Of a DNA stretch of 64,000 nt, positions 11,850 to 23,299 are shown one piece after another. Numbering within the stretch: the first letter of the stretch is position 1; each line of letters begins with the position of its first letter. The DNA is taken from positions 12,536,787-12,600,786 of the forward strand of contig JAJEKV010000005.1 of NCBI GenBank assembly GCA_021234155.1, given 5' to 3'. A program made the translations under genes and the position numbers. Source of the DNA: Isoetes taiwanensis (taxonomy: Eukaryota > Streptophyta > Lycopodiopsida > Isoetales > Isoetaceae). The notes under the pieces are model-generated. The model did no database searches and was not told the DNA's origin. It saw only the letters and a program-made list of their open reading frames with translations.

Positions 11850-12984
11850 TGGAGCGAGAATTCAGATCTTCTGATTTAAAGAAGTTCAACCTGTACGACC
11901 AGAATAATTTATTTTTTTGTCATTCACGGGGACTGCACTAAACTGGTCGGAACCATAAAGACACAGGATTTTACACTGGTCATAACAGACCTTCCTTATG
12001 GCTTTAAATAAAAGGACAACCGTTACGATGACCAGCCATTTAAAAACTCAGAATTCAACGCCTTCGTTGACAGTATCAAACAAATCACAATGGCCAAGCA
12101 TTGGTGTCTTATCATGTTCCATTCTAACATGCAAGTTGGTCTTGTGCAGTCCAGGTTATGGGAACATGGTCTGGTAAGTATTCTATTCTGGAATACGCTA
12201 GTTTCTTCTTTGCATGCTTTGATTATGTTCTTCAAGTTGCTTGCATGTTGATCTTTGTGTTTTCTATTCCTATCCGAAATATGATTCTCTTTTTCTTCGT
12301 TGGTTCCTTGTTTTGTTTTCGTTAGTAATTGTACTTTTATTTCTGTAGGTACAAGATGAATATAAACTATCATAGTGGAGGGCCCAGGTTGTTGAGCAAG
12401 GTTGAATATCTCCATGTTGCTTACTGGCGTTTCGATGGGAAATGCACCATGGAGCATTTTAACACAGCAGCTTGCCAGAACTTTTCCAATGTCTTAGAAT
12501 TTCCAGCTATGCTGCAGAAGCTGCAAGACCCTAGTGCGCAAGGGAGAATAGTTAATCACTACCAGAAGCCATAAAAGCATCTCCTAGACATGCTTTCACG
12601 TCCAGGAGATTGGGTGCTTGATGCTTTTTCTGGCTCTGGTACAACAATAGCTTGTCCACTTAAGAAAGGCCACAATTGTGTAGCAGTGGACATAGACAAA
12701 GAAGTGTGAACTTCATCAAGATGAGATTGGCTGCCTTACCTACCGTACCAGATGAGCATCAAGAGTTAGGCGCCAAATCTTCATCTCATTTTGCCAGGCT
12801 GACCTCTTTGGAAATACAACCTCCATTCACAAGCTCTTTAGATGATGAAGCTACCTTTGTAGAGCTGAAAGAAGTGGCTCTAGCTACTATTCCTGAAGAC
12901 ATTGTAGAAGTAGACAAGGCTAAGTCACCACGAAAGGAGCAGACCACAGAAAGTGTCAAAGCAGAGACAAGCAAAAAAGGATGA
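11850..12984 (+). pseudogene. Beta-class DNA N4/N6 methyltransferase, decayed
   Basis: Two hallmark motifs of amino-methyltransferases lie in the order motif IV then motif I. VITDLPYGF at about 11979-12005 resembles the catalytic (D/N/S)PP(Y/F) loop, with Leu in place of the first Pro. WVLDAFSGSGTTIA at about 12611-12655 is the S-adenosylmethionine-binding FxGxG loop, followed by VAVDID. This order defines the permuted beta class of N4-cytosine and N6-adenine enzymes. A 175-bp intron with GTAAGT and TGTAG ends (12174-12348) separates the halves. Decay is visible: a frame slip in the T run near 11912, in-frame stops at 12009-12011 and 12572-12574, and a slip after DIDKE near 12705. The downstream frame runs to 12984 with an acidic/basic tail. 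The upstream part was presumably displaced by the 11.5-kb insertion ending at 11802. Family assignment is strong; which base it modified is not determinable. Confidence 0.75.
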
Positions 12985-13527
12985 AGAAGACTACGATTTG
13001 GACCTTTGATATGTCTTGTGCTAAAATATTTATAATTCACCTTCATTTATTGTCAAAATTGATGTACTGAAAAACTTTAAATAAATAATGAGTATCTTAT
13101 TTACTTCATTTTGATGTTGTCGAGAAACTACTTTTAGAAAATACAAATTCATGTCTAAATTCTTCTCTTTTCAAATGCTTCTTTTGGCAAAATCCAAGTT
13201 CTCCCTTAATGGTCCAAAATGTAGATAAAAACAAAATAGACCTCTTGACATTCTCAACTGGAATGAAAAAGTATCATTTTTTAGAGAGCAATGTTTTTTT
13301 AAACGGAATCTTTGAAACGGGAGTGTTGCAACACTCCCGTTTAATTTGCAATCATGTTAACTTGGCTTCAGTTCTCAAAAGCCTGTTGGGACTTTTTTAT
13401 ATTAGGATTTTCTTTCTTGAAAGCAAGGTACAATTGAACCTGAACACAATGATAATCATAAATGTAGTTGTTAGCTTACAAAGCAAAGAACTAGTGTACA
13501 GCTTTGTAATTTTTTTGGTTGAAACTA
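12985..13527. other. Spacer, no gene seen
   Basis: AT-rich sequence. It contains a 12-bp inverted repeat, AACGGGAGTGTT/AACACTCCCGTT, at 13315-13341. The frame at 13209-13556 on the plus strand has a composition more like translated AT-rich spacer than protein, so I do not call it. Confidence 0.4.
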
Positions 13528-14357
13528 TTATTTGTGTGATCTCTGCAGATGAATAAGATGATCAATTTTCTCACCATTTTTGGTCAAATGCTTCCTCACA
13601 TGCTTCTTGTAAGGTGAAACTCTCGTATTTTCATCCCAAGACTTCCTCACAGTGGCTATTTCTTCAGGTGAGAATGCATCACTTATTTTCTTCTTTCCAA
13701 ATATTGACCAAGGCCCGGCTTCAGACTCTGCAAATATACGTCTTCTAAATGCCATGAAAATAGTTTTGCTTGGAGTAGATAGAACCCTTAAAATTGCAAA
13801 TTGATTAATCCCTCCTGTCGAAGATGCTGCCATTTGAAGGATGCTCTTTCTTGATAGCAATACATCAGTTGTTCTTTGCATTTTTTGTGCTGGCATTGTC
13901 TCTCTAACATTCACAATCATGTTTTTCATTACAGCAATATCCCTGGGATCTGGTAGATCTGCTTGCATTGGCAAACGTTTGTTTCTCTTGAAAAGTGTTT
14001 GAAGCACTCTCCCTTTATCCAAATCCTCAGAAACATTTCTGACAATTGGATTAAAAGAATCATCTAGCTCTTTTGAGAGTTTCTGCAATCTCCTTTCACT
14101 GAGCCATTGTCTTCTCTTCTTCTTAATTGGTGGAATGTTTTTCTTCTCCCTTTGTTTCATTCTCTTTCTCAACTCTCTTTTTCTCCTGGCTTCGAATTGC
14201 AGGTAAATTCTACAGGGTGATCATCAGTGCTTTTGTGTGATGAGATGCGCCGAAATTGACCTTCTAGGCAACTCGGGATCTTGTCTAACTTAAGGCTAGA
14301 TTTATGTAATGTGAATTCAGGTGAAGAATTAAATCTTCCTTTGCTATTGAAATCCAA
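13528..14357 (-). CDS. Unknown basic protein, probably two exons
   Basis: The main open frame on the minus strand runs from about 14200 to 13528, over 200 codons without a stop. It begins in a Lys/Arg-rich stretch (RRKRELRKRMKQREKK), continues through a region with LFKRNKRLPMQADLPDPRDI and a Ser-rich segment, and ends near HVRKHLTKNGEKIDHLIHL. An upstream frame, 14357-14169, overlaps it in another phase and may supply an N-terminal exon. The basic start suggests nuclear localisation or nucleic-acid binding, which is inference. I do not recognise the family. It faces the interrupted gene beginning at 14520 and may be part of the same unknown gene set. Confidence 0.5.
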
Positions 14358-14519
14358 AGTCTAAACTCAACAGATAACCCTGCTCGTGCGTTCAACATAT
14401 TCATAAGCTTAATATATTCCAAGCTCTAATTGAACAAATCAATAGCTCAAATATTTACAATGTGTGATTTATATACATGTACAACAGCACTGAGCAAATC
14501 AACAGAAACTGCTAGCTCT

Positions 14520-14628
14520 AGAACTCAAGCACGATTCCCGGCCACATTGAAACTGGGAAAGGAGCCAACTTCTCCTTTCCGTCCTCTTTGAAAACTCCAG
14601 ATGGCTTTGTATTTCCTTCTCTACCTAC
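14520..14628 (+). pseudogene. Interrupted coiled-coil/Cys gene, part 1
   Basis: The plus-strand frame here (ETGKGANFSFPSS through FVFPSLP) runs without a stop into the retrotransposon boundary at 14629. When the element and one CCTAC duplication are removed, it joins in frame with the sequence starting at 25587 (LSEVKAQQLQRAEEHA). A TAG just upstream follows CTAGCTC and may mark an intron acceptor. The family is not recognised. Confidence 0.6.
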
Positions 14629-15224
14629 TGTTTGGGGTCTGGGTTCGGGAACTCCTGCAAGACAGCCCTCTGTGAGGACCCTTGGATCTAACAGGAGAAT
14701 CCGGGGGACTATGTCACGCGGGATTTGCAAGAAAAGAGCTAGAAGAAGAAAACAGAACACAAGAAAACAATGAGAGGAAAATGATGAGCTTCCTTGATAT
14801 CAAATGATGAACATACATGAGCTCTCGCAATCGAGAGAAGACTGAAGAGAGACAAGACTCAAAACTCATCTAAAAACTCAGGTGCTAGCTCTACTCATAT
14901 ATATAGTACAATGGCCTTTGGCCCAATATAGACACTCTGACTGATCTCGGTGCCGACTCCTGGAAGGAGGCCTGATTTGTCGGAATGTTGGCGGTGCCTC
15001 TTGAAGTGCCTAGAATCACACCGATGTCGGGCGCTGGGCGGACGTCAGCCACTTGTCCGGAAAGCGCGCTTCTTGTTGACTCCGGACGCAGCTTTGACTG
15101 CGTCTCGTCCGCTGGTCTTCTCATTGGCTTTGGACGGCCGACCCGCGTTCTGCCCTGTGGATCCTTGAGCTTGACCTGGTCCGTCAGATGCATGAATAGT
15201 CCTCAACCGAGGCACAGACTAACA
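14629..15224 (-). repeat. 3' LTR of the retrotransposon
   Basis: About 596 bp, homologous along its length to 25005-25581. Its inner edge at 15224 abuts the polypurine tract. It carries the same TATA region (14897-14910) as the other LTR. Differences from the 5' LTR are mainly short indels at CG-rich words plus substitutions. Confidence 0.9.
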
Positions 15225-15235
15225 CTTCCCCACCA
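15225..15235 (-). other. Polypurine tract
   Basis: On the minus strand the sequence directly before the 3' LTR reads TGGTGGGGAAG, a purine-rich tract of the kind that primes plus-strand synthesis in LTR retrotransposons. Confidence 0.7.
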
Positions 15236-15307
15236 AATGACACTCGGTCGAAGAAAAGGAGGAAATGGCTTCCGAGGGCGGGGAAACCGCTAGCCGGAAA
15301 GTGATCC

Positions 15308-18075
15308 TCACGGAATGAGGTCCTGCCCATTATGGTAATGAGCAATGAGGTCCCGTCGTGTTTGAAGAGCATCGTGGGTGTTGAGCCCTAGGGCGAGGAT
15401 GGGCCTCAATGAGGAAGTGAGAGCGCACCATGTCTTCCAAGGCAAAGCATGGGCGGCGGAAGGAACAAACCGCACTCCATGAGAAGGCGGGTTTGGAGAC
15501 CGAAAACACCGGCGGCATTCGGATTGCGCGGAAAGATTGGACGCTGCCGATTTAAAGAGCGACCGGATGCATTTGAGAGCAAAGCACGTAAACCAGCTTG
15601 GCGGTGGGACCAAGGGTCTGGTGAGGTGGCGATTCTGCAAGAAGGTATCAAGACCATGCAAGGCATCGCCCAGCTTTTGCCAACCACGCTCATTACCGAT
15701 ATAAATCCAATTTTCAGTAGTGTCCAAAGTGGCATTATCCTCCCAATTGGAGCGTCTGACAAATCGGGGATCCCACCGGAGATCCATGGAGATCTGAGGC
15801 GGAGTCGACCAAGTGGCCATCCATAACCTTCGGCCCAAAAGGGAAGACGCCGCTTAGAAAGAAAGGAACCGTGGGGGAGGGGCTCCTAAGGAAGCATATG
15901 GAGAGGGAAGCATGCCCGTGTGCGTGGGTTGTAGAGCCATGTCCCGAAAGGCTTGAACAAGATTTTGATCAAGAGCACGACACCAATGGTCCCATTCGGA
16001 ATTAGAGAGTAATTGATAGACAGGAGGATTTACCCAGCCCGTGGGGATGGTCTTGCTTTCCAGAAGACCACGGAGTTGATTGTAGCCTCCCAAGTGCTGC
16101 ATATAAATCTGGGCAAACTCAAGGTCATCAGGGTGCGCCAGATTTTTGTTTACCTGTTCCAACGTTTCGACCGCCACGAGGTAAGTGTTGAGCCGGTTCG
16201 AGCATGTACTCTGCTCAAAAGTCCGAGATCGAAAGGATCCTTGAAATATTTGTTGGTTGGTGATAACAACCAAGCAGCATTGGAGTTGCCTCGAAAAACA
16301 CGATGGGCCTCATCCCGGAATTTATCATGGAGATCCGCCAGATAGAAGTCATGAAAAACATAAGCCATTGGCTGAACAACTCGGAAGATGACTAATTCAG
16401 GATCTTCAACCGTGAGCTGATTAAAGACTAAGAGTGCACAAAATAAACCCTTGTCTTCTATGGAAAGATCCGGCCAGATCCGAAGGAAGTCCACACTTGT
16501 GAGTGGCTGTTGATGAACATTGCCATTGGCCGTGTACCACTTCAAAAGAAAGAGGTGCCGTCGGGCCACCACATAGTCAAGATAGCTGGAAGGAGTAGAG
16601 AAATCCACCGGGATGTTTGTAGCAATGTCAAGATATCCCTCCTGTTTATTTTGGGCTTCCTCAACAGATTGAACTGCTTGCTGGAGCTGATGCTCAAGGT
16701 CATGGATCCGATGCTCCTTTTCTAACAAAAGACGGGACTGATCACGGACCCGTTTACCAGGAAGCGTGGCATGTGAAGAGGATTGCCCCGGAGTATGGAG
16801 GCGAAGCGTGGCAATCTCCGCATCATCGATGACCTTTTGTTTCTGAGCCTCCAAAAGCTGAGTCTGGAGGGACGTTAACTGATTGGTGAGCATGGAAAGC
16901 TGAGCTTCAAGGGAGGTGAGTCGAGCTTCACGCTCAGTGAGATTTTGAACTTGAGTGCTGTAATTGTCACAAAGCTCTGAGTACAAGGTGTCGAGCTTAG
17001 CAATGTGTTTCTCCTTTTCACCCAGGAGGGTATCTTTGGACTTGTTCTGTTCCAATAAGTCCTGAATTTCAGTTTGGGCTAGCTGTGATCGTAAGTAGTA
17101 GCGGGTCTGATCCCGAGCACTAGTGAGAGATCTATCATACGGGCCTGTAATAGAGCCGCGTGCTTTTCTTGAAGTTGGGCTTCCAAAGTTTGAACATGGG
17201 TAGTGGCAGCTTGAAGGTCTCTTTGAACAGCATCGAAGCCTCCAGGGGCCGCTGAACACCGATCATGAGAAACCTCCCAGGATGCATGTAGCGCATGGCG
17301 CGCTTGAACATCTTCTTTGGAATTTGTACAGGAGCGCCGAGGATGGGGAGGGGCAGGGCCCCATGGCTTTGTCCTAGATTGTTGAGAGGCATGACGGGAA
17401 TTGGAAGCTACGGCCTCTCGAAGAAGAAGAGGAGACAGTGACATGCGTGGTCTGATGTTGAACAGGACGAGGAGAGGTTTGGCGTGAAGGGACAGCTTGT
17501 TGAGTTTGACGCTGGGAATGCAGAGAGCGCTGAGTGGAGGTATGGGAAGTGGAAGGGCTCTCAGGAACAGGAAGATATCGACGAATGAGGGCCGGAAGAT
17601 GGCCACCCACAGAAATTTCAGAGACAGAGGAGGGGGTAGCCCTGATGCGGTCTACTTCTTGAAGAAGGCGGTAGAATAAAAGCTGAGGCCAATCGACATG
17701 CAGATTGGAGTGAATGGCAGTGACGACCATATTATAAAACGGCTTATTGATGTGGGTGTTCTTAATGGAATGCCCAAGCAATTTTCGCCACAGAAACTTC
17801 ACAAAAGTCTCATGTGGTTTGGCAATATTTGTGAGGCGATGCTGGTTGGCTTGATACGCAGGAGCACCAAACTGAGTTACGTCCATGTCCTGTAAAGCAG
17901 CCCAAGAGACAGAAGGTTTTTGCAAAGGGATGCGGAATACCTCAGAAATCAAATGCTGAGTAAGTAACATGGTGGTGCCATCGACCACCGTTGCATAGCC
18001 TTCCGCCGTTGGACGAAGCGATGAACCGCTTCAATTGTCTCGATTTGGGGGGGAGCTCCATTTGTGAAAAATCAG
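15308..18075 (-). pseudogene. 3' accessory ORF of the retrotransposon
   Basis: Downstream of integrase lies about 2.7 kb of broken coding sequence in several frames. A likely start is at about 18061 (MELPPKSRQLKRFIAS). After one slip comes a globular segment (DGTTMLLTQHLISEVFRIP to DWPQLLFYRLLQEVDRIR, about 17990-17650), then a Ser/Thr/Gln-rich linker (17600-17390). A long coiled coil follows (about 17100-16650, heptads of Leu in EKEKHIAKLDTLYSELCDN and in a run of LTSLEAQLSML words). After that is a second globular part (16640-15850, and perhaps on to 15308). Position matches the env-like or extra ORF of Athila/Tat elements, but no signal peptide or membrane segment is evident, so an envelope is unlikely. 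A structural or gag-like role is possible. Function unknown. Confidence 0.6.
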
Positions 18076-19100
18076 AAAGCTTGTGGCCTTAACTTCCCGA
18101 CTTCCGGTTAACAAGGGCCTCATGAAAGGTTACGCCGAGAAAGACATAGACCGAAAAGAGTCGCGATCCCTGGAGCGGTTTGGCGTAGAAAGTTTGGGGC
18201 AACCATGGCTAAAAGCGCCTGTAATGCTGAGAGCAGAGAAATGTAAGACGGCTACAGAGACAAAAGGTTTAGGCACGCAAAGGTGGGCGAAGGGCATGAT
18301 AAGGGCAAAGCCGCAACCGCTGATGGTGTCGTGTCGAAAGATGCCAAGGAGGTGATTGAGAGGCAAAAATTTGGCTAAGTCCCAAACAACAAAGGGAGAA
18401 GTAATGAACGGTGGAGATGAGGCGCGAGAGAATGATGGGATGTGACAGTGGCCAAAGGACACATTAATGTTCGACCCGGCGTGAAAAGAAGGAATGGCAT
18501 TTAATGCCGCAACTCGGCGGGGATATTATTAAAACGAATGTGTCGGAAGGTACCATGGCTAGATATCGCGGAGAAAAGATTCTCACTTTAGAAACAAATT
18601 TTGCATTGCAAACACGCTGGCGATTTTTTGTGATTGGTCCACGCCGACAAGGAGTTCCTCGGTTGGCTATATAAGACGAACCGGAGTGAAGCGAAGATAT
18701 CCGATGGCGCCAAAGATGGCCGCTGGTTTGAACGAGAACCGCACTATGCCCACTAACCCGCCGAGTGGATTACCCGCAAGATGAATTGTCCGGACCTCTG
18801 GCTGCGCTGCCACAATCGTGGCCGAGAATGGATGGCTGGTGTCGATGGCTGAACATCCCGACCCTAAGACCAACGGGATGGAGGTGGTTCTGCACCTTAT
18901 TTGGGACGGGAGCATAACCTCTACCACATCCTCAAGCATCACCTCTCTCCTAACCCGGGAGTAGAGGGGTTTTCCTCTTAGGACTTAGTAGATAGGACTC
19001 ACGAGCCCGTTTTTGCATATATAGGGCAATGCCCATAGCGGAAATAGCCGGGTCGTGCCCACATTTTGTGAAAAAATTCCACCTATAATATAATATGCCG
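18076..19100. other. Spacer between integrase and accessory ORF
   Basis: About 1 kb inside the retrotransposon with no frame I would call. It may contain the leader or splice acceptor for the accessory ORF, but no clear signal stands out. Confidence 0.4.
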
Positions 19101-19105
19101 CCGTT

Positions 19106-20250
19106 TTAGTCACTATCTGTTGTGTTTGCGTCTTGAACTGTATCTGGTTGTTGAGTGTCACTTGCTGTGGTATGAAATGTTTTGAGGCGAAAGCCATTAA
19201 CCAGCGTAGGTAATGGAGTGCCATCTAACTTCGGCCAATTTGGAAAACGCTGGGTTGAACCACTTGAACAATTTGATAAGGGCCAAGCCATCGAAACTTA
19301 AGCTTACCCGGAAAATTTTTGTACCGAGAATCATAAAGAAGAACCAAATCTCCTTCCTTGAATGTTTTTGTCTTCAAACTTTTGTCATGTAAAGATTTTT
19401 GCAACCGTTGTCCATGAAGAACACGAATATAAGCATCCCTTCTAAGTTCATCCAACTGTTCCAATTGATAAACCCTTTCTTTAAGTGCAGCAGGCGGATT
19501 ATGAGCAGTAGCCAGTTGAAAACGGAGAGTTGGGAGAATGTACTCAAAAGGCATGAGAGCTTCTTGACCATAAACCAATTTGAAAGGAGTGTGACCAGTA
19601 GCTATTTTGAAACAAGTGTTGTAAGCCCAAAGAACAGTAGGAAGCTTTGTTTGCCAGTCAGTGCGAGAAGCGTCACAAATTTTCTTGAGAATTGTGACCA
19701 GAGCTTTGTTGGTGCTTTCTGCCAAACCATTCCCTTGAGGATAGTAAGGGGTGCTCTTGTGATGATGTATCAGGAGATAATCCGTCAGCTCCTTGATGGT
19801 ATGATTGATAAAGTGGACACCGCGATCACTGACCAGCTCCGTGGGGCAGCCGAATCGCGTGATGATTTGTTGATAGATAACCTTGGCTGTGCTTGCCGCA
19901 GTGTTGTCTGGAAGTGCGCAAGCTTCCGCCCATTTGGTAGCGTAGTCAGTGAGAACCAGAATGTAGCGGGCACGGGTGTGCCGCGCAGGAGGATCGATGG
20001 GTCCCACAAAATCCATTCCCCATTTGCTGAAGGGAAGTGGCGTGGCGACCGGCGTCAAGGGAAGAGCGTCCGCGGGCGTGGTCCGTCCCCACGCCAGCAA
20101 GCATCACACGTCTTGGGCGTGGGCGTGAGCGTCTTTGAAGAGCGTGGGCCAAAAATAACCAGCAAGAAGGATTTTGCATGCCGTGGTGTCACCATGAAAA
20201 TGACCACCACCGAGCCCTTCATGGGCTTCTCGAACAATAGCTGGGACCTC
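19106..20250 (-). pseudogene. Integrase
   Basis: The N-terminal zinc-binding region lies at about 20240-20090, with an HEG...GGHFH part and CDACWRG as the Cys pair. The catalytic core (20060-19400) shows the D,D,E residues in MDFVGPID, ELVSDRGVHF and NGLAESTNKA. The C-terminal part has GDLVLLYDSRYKNFPGKL and WLGPYQIVQVV, a typical GPY/F module. A slip near 19240 shifts the tail, which ends at 19106. It would catalyse insertion of the element cDNA into host DNA. Confidence 0.9.
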
Positions 20251-20499
20251 ATGAGGGAGAACACACGGCGTCGAAGGATGGTATCCTTACCCTTTTGTAA
20301 AGATGGCCCCGCAACCATGGTGTAGTCCGCGGACCTGTGGGAGAAATTGATGTCGACGGGATTGTCGCTTTAGGTGGAGAGGCGTGGCGATCCTCACGGT
20401 GGAAGAGCTGTGAGGAGATCTTTGCTGAAAGTCGTGGAACCAATGTGGTGTTGCCGTGACCAGAAAGAGTTGAGCGTCGAGGGAAAGGTGTCACGAGAC

Positions 20500-21735
20500 T
20501 CGGTAGAGGATCATCCGTGTGGATGCGTGAAAGATAATCCGGGACAACATGAGATTTGCGGCCTTGTGAACAATTTCAAAAGGTGCAAATTCTTGCGGAA
20601 AGTAGGACCCAACGAGCAATGCGGCCGTGAAGCGTGGATTTGTTGATCAAATAAAGAAGTGCCTGGTGGTCAACAAAGAATTTGATCTGACCCCTAAAAG
20701 GTAGTGACGGAGCGTTAATACCGAAAAATGAGACCCAAAGCTTCACGCTCACGTGGCGAATAGTTGGCGCCAGCCAGAATGAGTTTTCTTTGGCGATAGG
20801 TGCGCATCATATTCTTGAGAGAGAACAGCTCCAATAGCAAACGCCGAGACATCTACATGAACATGAAAGGGCTTGTCCCATTGAGGAGGAACAAGAACCG
20901 GGGCCTGAGTAAGCAAAAGCTTCAACTGTTGGAAAGCAGCATCCGCCTGGGAATTCCAAGCCCAGGTGGATTCATCACTTGTGAGTTTATGAATGGGATC
21001 TGCAATGGCTGCTAGTCCAGGAATGAAGGTGGAGTAATAATTGACCTTACCCAGGAAAGAGCGTGTCTCCTTGATATTGGCTGGTGCTTGAGCTTTGAGC
21101 ACACAACTGATTTTGGCGGGGATCTCGTGGTGATACCGCTTTCGACGACAACGTGTCCTAACAGAACACCTGAGGTGACACAAAAGGTGCATTTCTCCGG
21201 ATTGAGACTAATGCCGGACTCATCACATTTCTGAAAGACGAGTTCCAATTTATCCAAATGGTCAGCCATGGAACTGTAGGCAGAGAAGTCATCTTGAAAA
21301 ATTTGCAAGAAGGGATTTTCCTTCATAAAATCATGAAAAACTGAGAGCATGATACGTTGAAACGTGGATGGAGAGTTTGATAATCCAAAAGGAACCACCT
21401 TGTAGGCAAAAGTGCCCCGCCCGGGTGGTGAAGGTAGTCTTAAGTTGATCGATTCTTTGATTGAGATCTGATTGTAACGGAAAAAACCATCCATGAAGGA
21501 GTACATCTCATGTCCAAAGCAACCTCTTCGGAACACGGTGGGTGAATGGAAGTGGAAAATGATCACGCCCGTGGCTTTGATTGAGTTTTGGTAGTCCACA
21601 TAAAACGCGGATCTTACCATTGTGTTTGAGTGCAATGGCGATGGGGCTCATCCATTCAGAATGTTTGACCTCATAGATCAAACCCGCAGCAAGGAGTTTG
21701 TCAATTTCCGCCTTGACGCCGATCCGCGGTAATTG
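20500..21735 (-). pseudogene. Reverse transcriptase and RNase H
   Basis: The start of reverse transcriptase is visible near 21720 (AGLIYEVKHSEWMSPIA), followed by VYVDYQN, YSFMDGFFRYNQI, PFGLSNSPSTFQRIM and the catalytic LQIFQDDFSAYS at about 21310-21270. Phe-Gln-Asp-Asp takes the place of YxDD, as is common in the Athila/Tat branch. The connection domain has TRSFLGKVNYYSTFIPG, and RNase H begins with FHVHVDVSAFAIGAVLSQ near 20860 and continues to HGRIARW near 20600. Several frame slips break the protein. Confidence 0.9.
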
Positions 21736-22216
21736 GGGTTGAGCCGCAGATCGTTGCTATCTTTGGGCGTGCATCTGATTTGGTAGGAATGGTGAGTTCC
21801 CCCAAGGCTTTGTTGATCCCCCGAAGATCTCTGTAGCTCCAGGCGAAAATGTGTTTGAACTTTTTGAAGAGCGTGACGGCCCTGTTTCGATAGGGTGTCG
21901 GAAGATTTGCAGCAATGCGGACAAAGGCTGATTGTTGCCTACGTCCACAATCTCAACTTCGAGTCTGAATATGGGGATAACTTCCGTGTCCCGACAATAT
22001 GAGCAGGGAGGTTGAAGCATAACAGGGATCGCATTGGCACTCTGCGTGGTGAAAAGAGAGGTTGCTGAGTTTCCTCAAAGCAGGGTTGCTTCATAACAGT
22101 GTGTACATCTACAGGAGGGGCAGAAGGTTCAGCATCTGAAAAGTGATCAACACGTTGGATTCGATTGCAAGGAGCCAGGTAAGGGTCAAGCAAAGCGACC
22201 CACAGCCCGGTCCCGA

Positions 22217-22780
22217 TCAAGAGTCATTTAAGCCCCAAGGATCAGCATATTCGGGGTAGGATGACGAGGATTCGCGCAGTGGAGCCCGAACTTGATAGAT
22301 ATTCGGGCGCCCTCGAATCGGTTTGGAGAGAGAGGGTTCAACATTGTCGACGGAAATGATTTTGCGGTTTCCAAATCCATGGTGGCATTGAGGTGACCAT
22401 CTCGTGATGACTAACTGATCCGTGGCCCAGTAATGGATACTCTTGGCCTGGCGGAGAAAAGGTCTGCCGACCAACATTTCATAATCACCGGGATCTTCTC
22501 CAGCCTTCCAAACACCAAATTCCAACGGGAATCTGAGATCACCAATGTTGATGTGAAGAAGAGGCGTGACGCCTTGAGGTCTCGTGATATGGCCATTGGC
22601 CAATTTGATGTCATATGGGGCACGCGATAGAGTTGTTTGATGCCCATTTGTTTTGCGGAGTTTATCCGTGATGAGATTAATCGCGCTACCTCCGTCAATT
22701 TGAACATGGTTGACTTGCTGATTGCCCACCGTGGCATGTACCGCGGTGTAGAGGTAGCAAATGTGCCCCAACCAAAACAA
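22217..22780 (-). pseudogene. Retroviral-type aspartic protease
   Basis: An open frame of 187 codons contains VQIDGGSAINLITDKL, the active-site loop with Asp-Gly-Gly in place of Asp-Ser/Thr-Gly, and later EMLVGRPFLRQ, which matches the second conserved (hydrophobic-Gly-Arg) element. The spacing fits one monomer of a retropepsin. It would cut the gag-pol precursor. It lies between the gag zinc knuckles and reverse transcriptase, as expected. Confidence 0.85.
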
Positions 22781-23299
22781 ATGGGAGTGGTAACTCGGTC
22801 CTTGAGAGCGGAACGAGTTTTAAAATCGTTGCAAGACTTAGAGGAATTTTGATTTTTGCCAGCTCCTCTTGGAGTTCCAGGAGGCACATGAGAAAAAGGA
22901 TCTGCGGGATCCACAGTCTTTGGAGTCGCGTGGTAAGGAAGCGGCAAACTTCTTTGAGTAGGTCAACCTGCTGCAGCTATATTTGGATATGTCCGAGGCG
23001 TGGAGGTTGAGACATGGAAGGTGCTTCTTGTCTTTGTTGAGCTCTAGTGGTGGCATGAACATTAGCCAACGTCGGCGCCTTCAAAGCAGCTTTGCATGAG
23101 GTTCGAGAATGCTTTGGCGAACTTTTGGCATGACATTCGCATGAGTTTCTCCAAGTCAGGTGCAAAATGGACCTTTTGTCTTCTTCATGAGGAATGGTGT
23201 CGACAAAGGCGGGTTGCGTGCCATTAGGAAGAATGGTTAAGGGGCGTGGCATACCTCGGTGCAGCGTGAAACCAAACCAACCCAATTGGATGGCTTGGA

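Noticed and set aside
15308-18075. An envelope gene for the retrotransposon
   Set aside because: No signal peptide, membrane segment or glycoprotein-like Cys pattern is visible; coiled coil and linker dominate.
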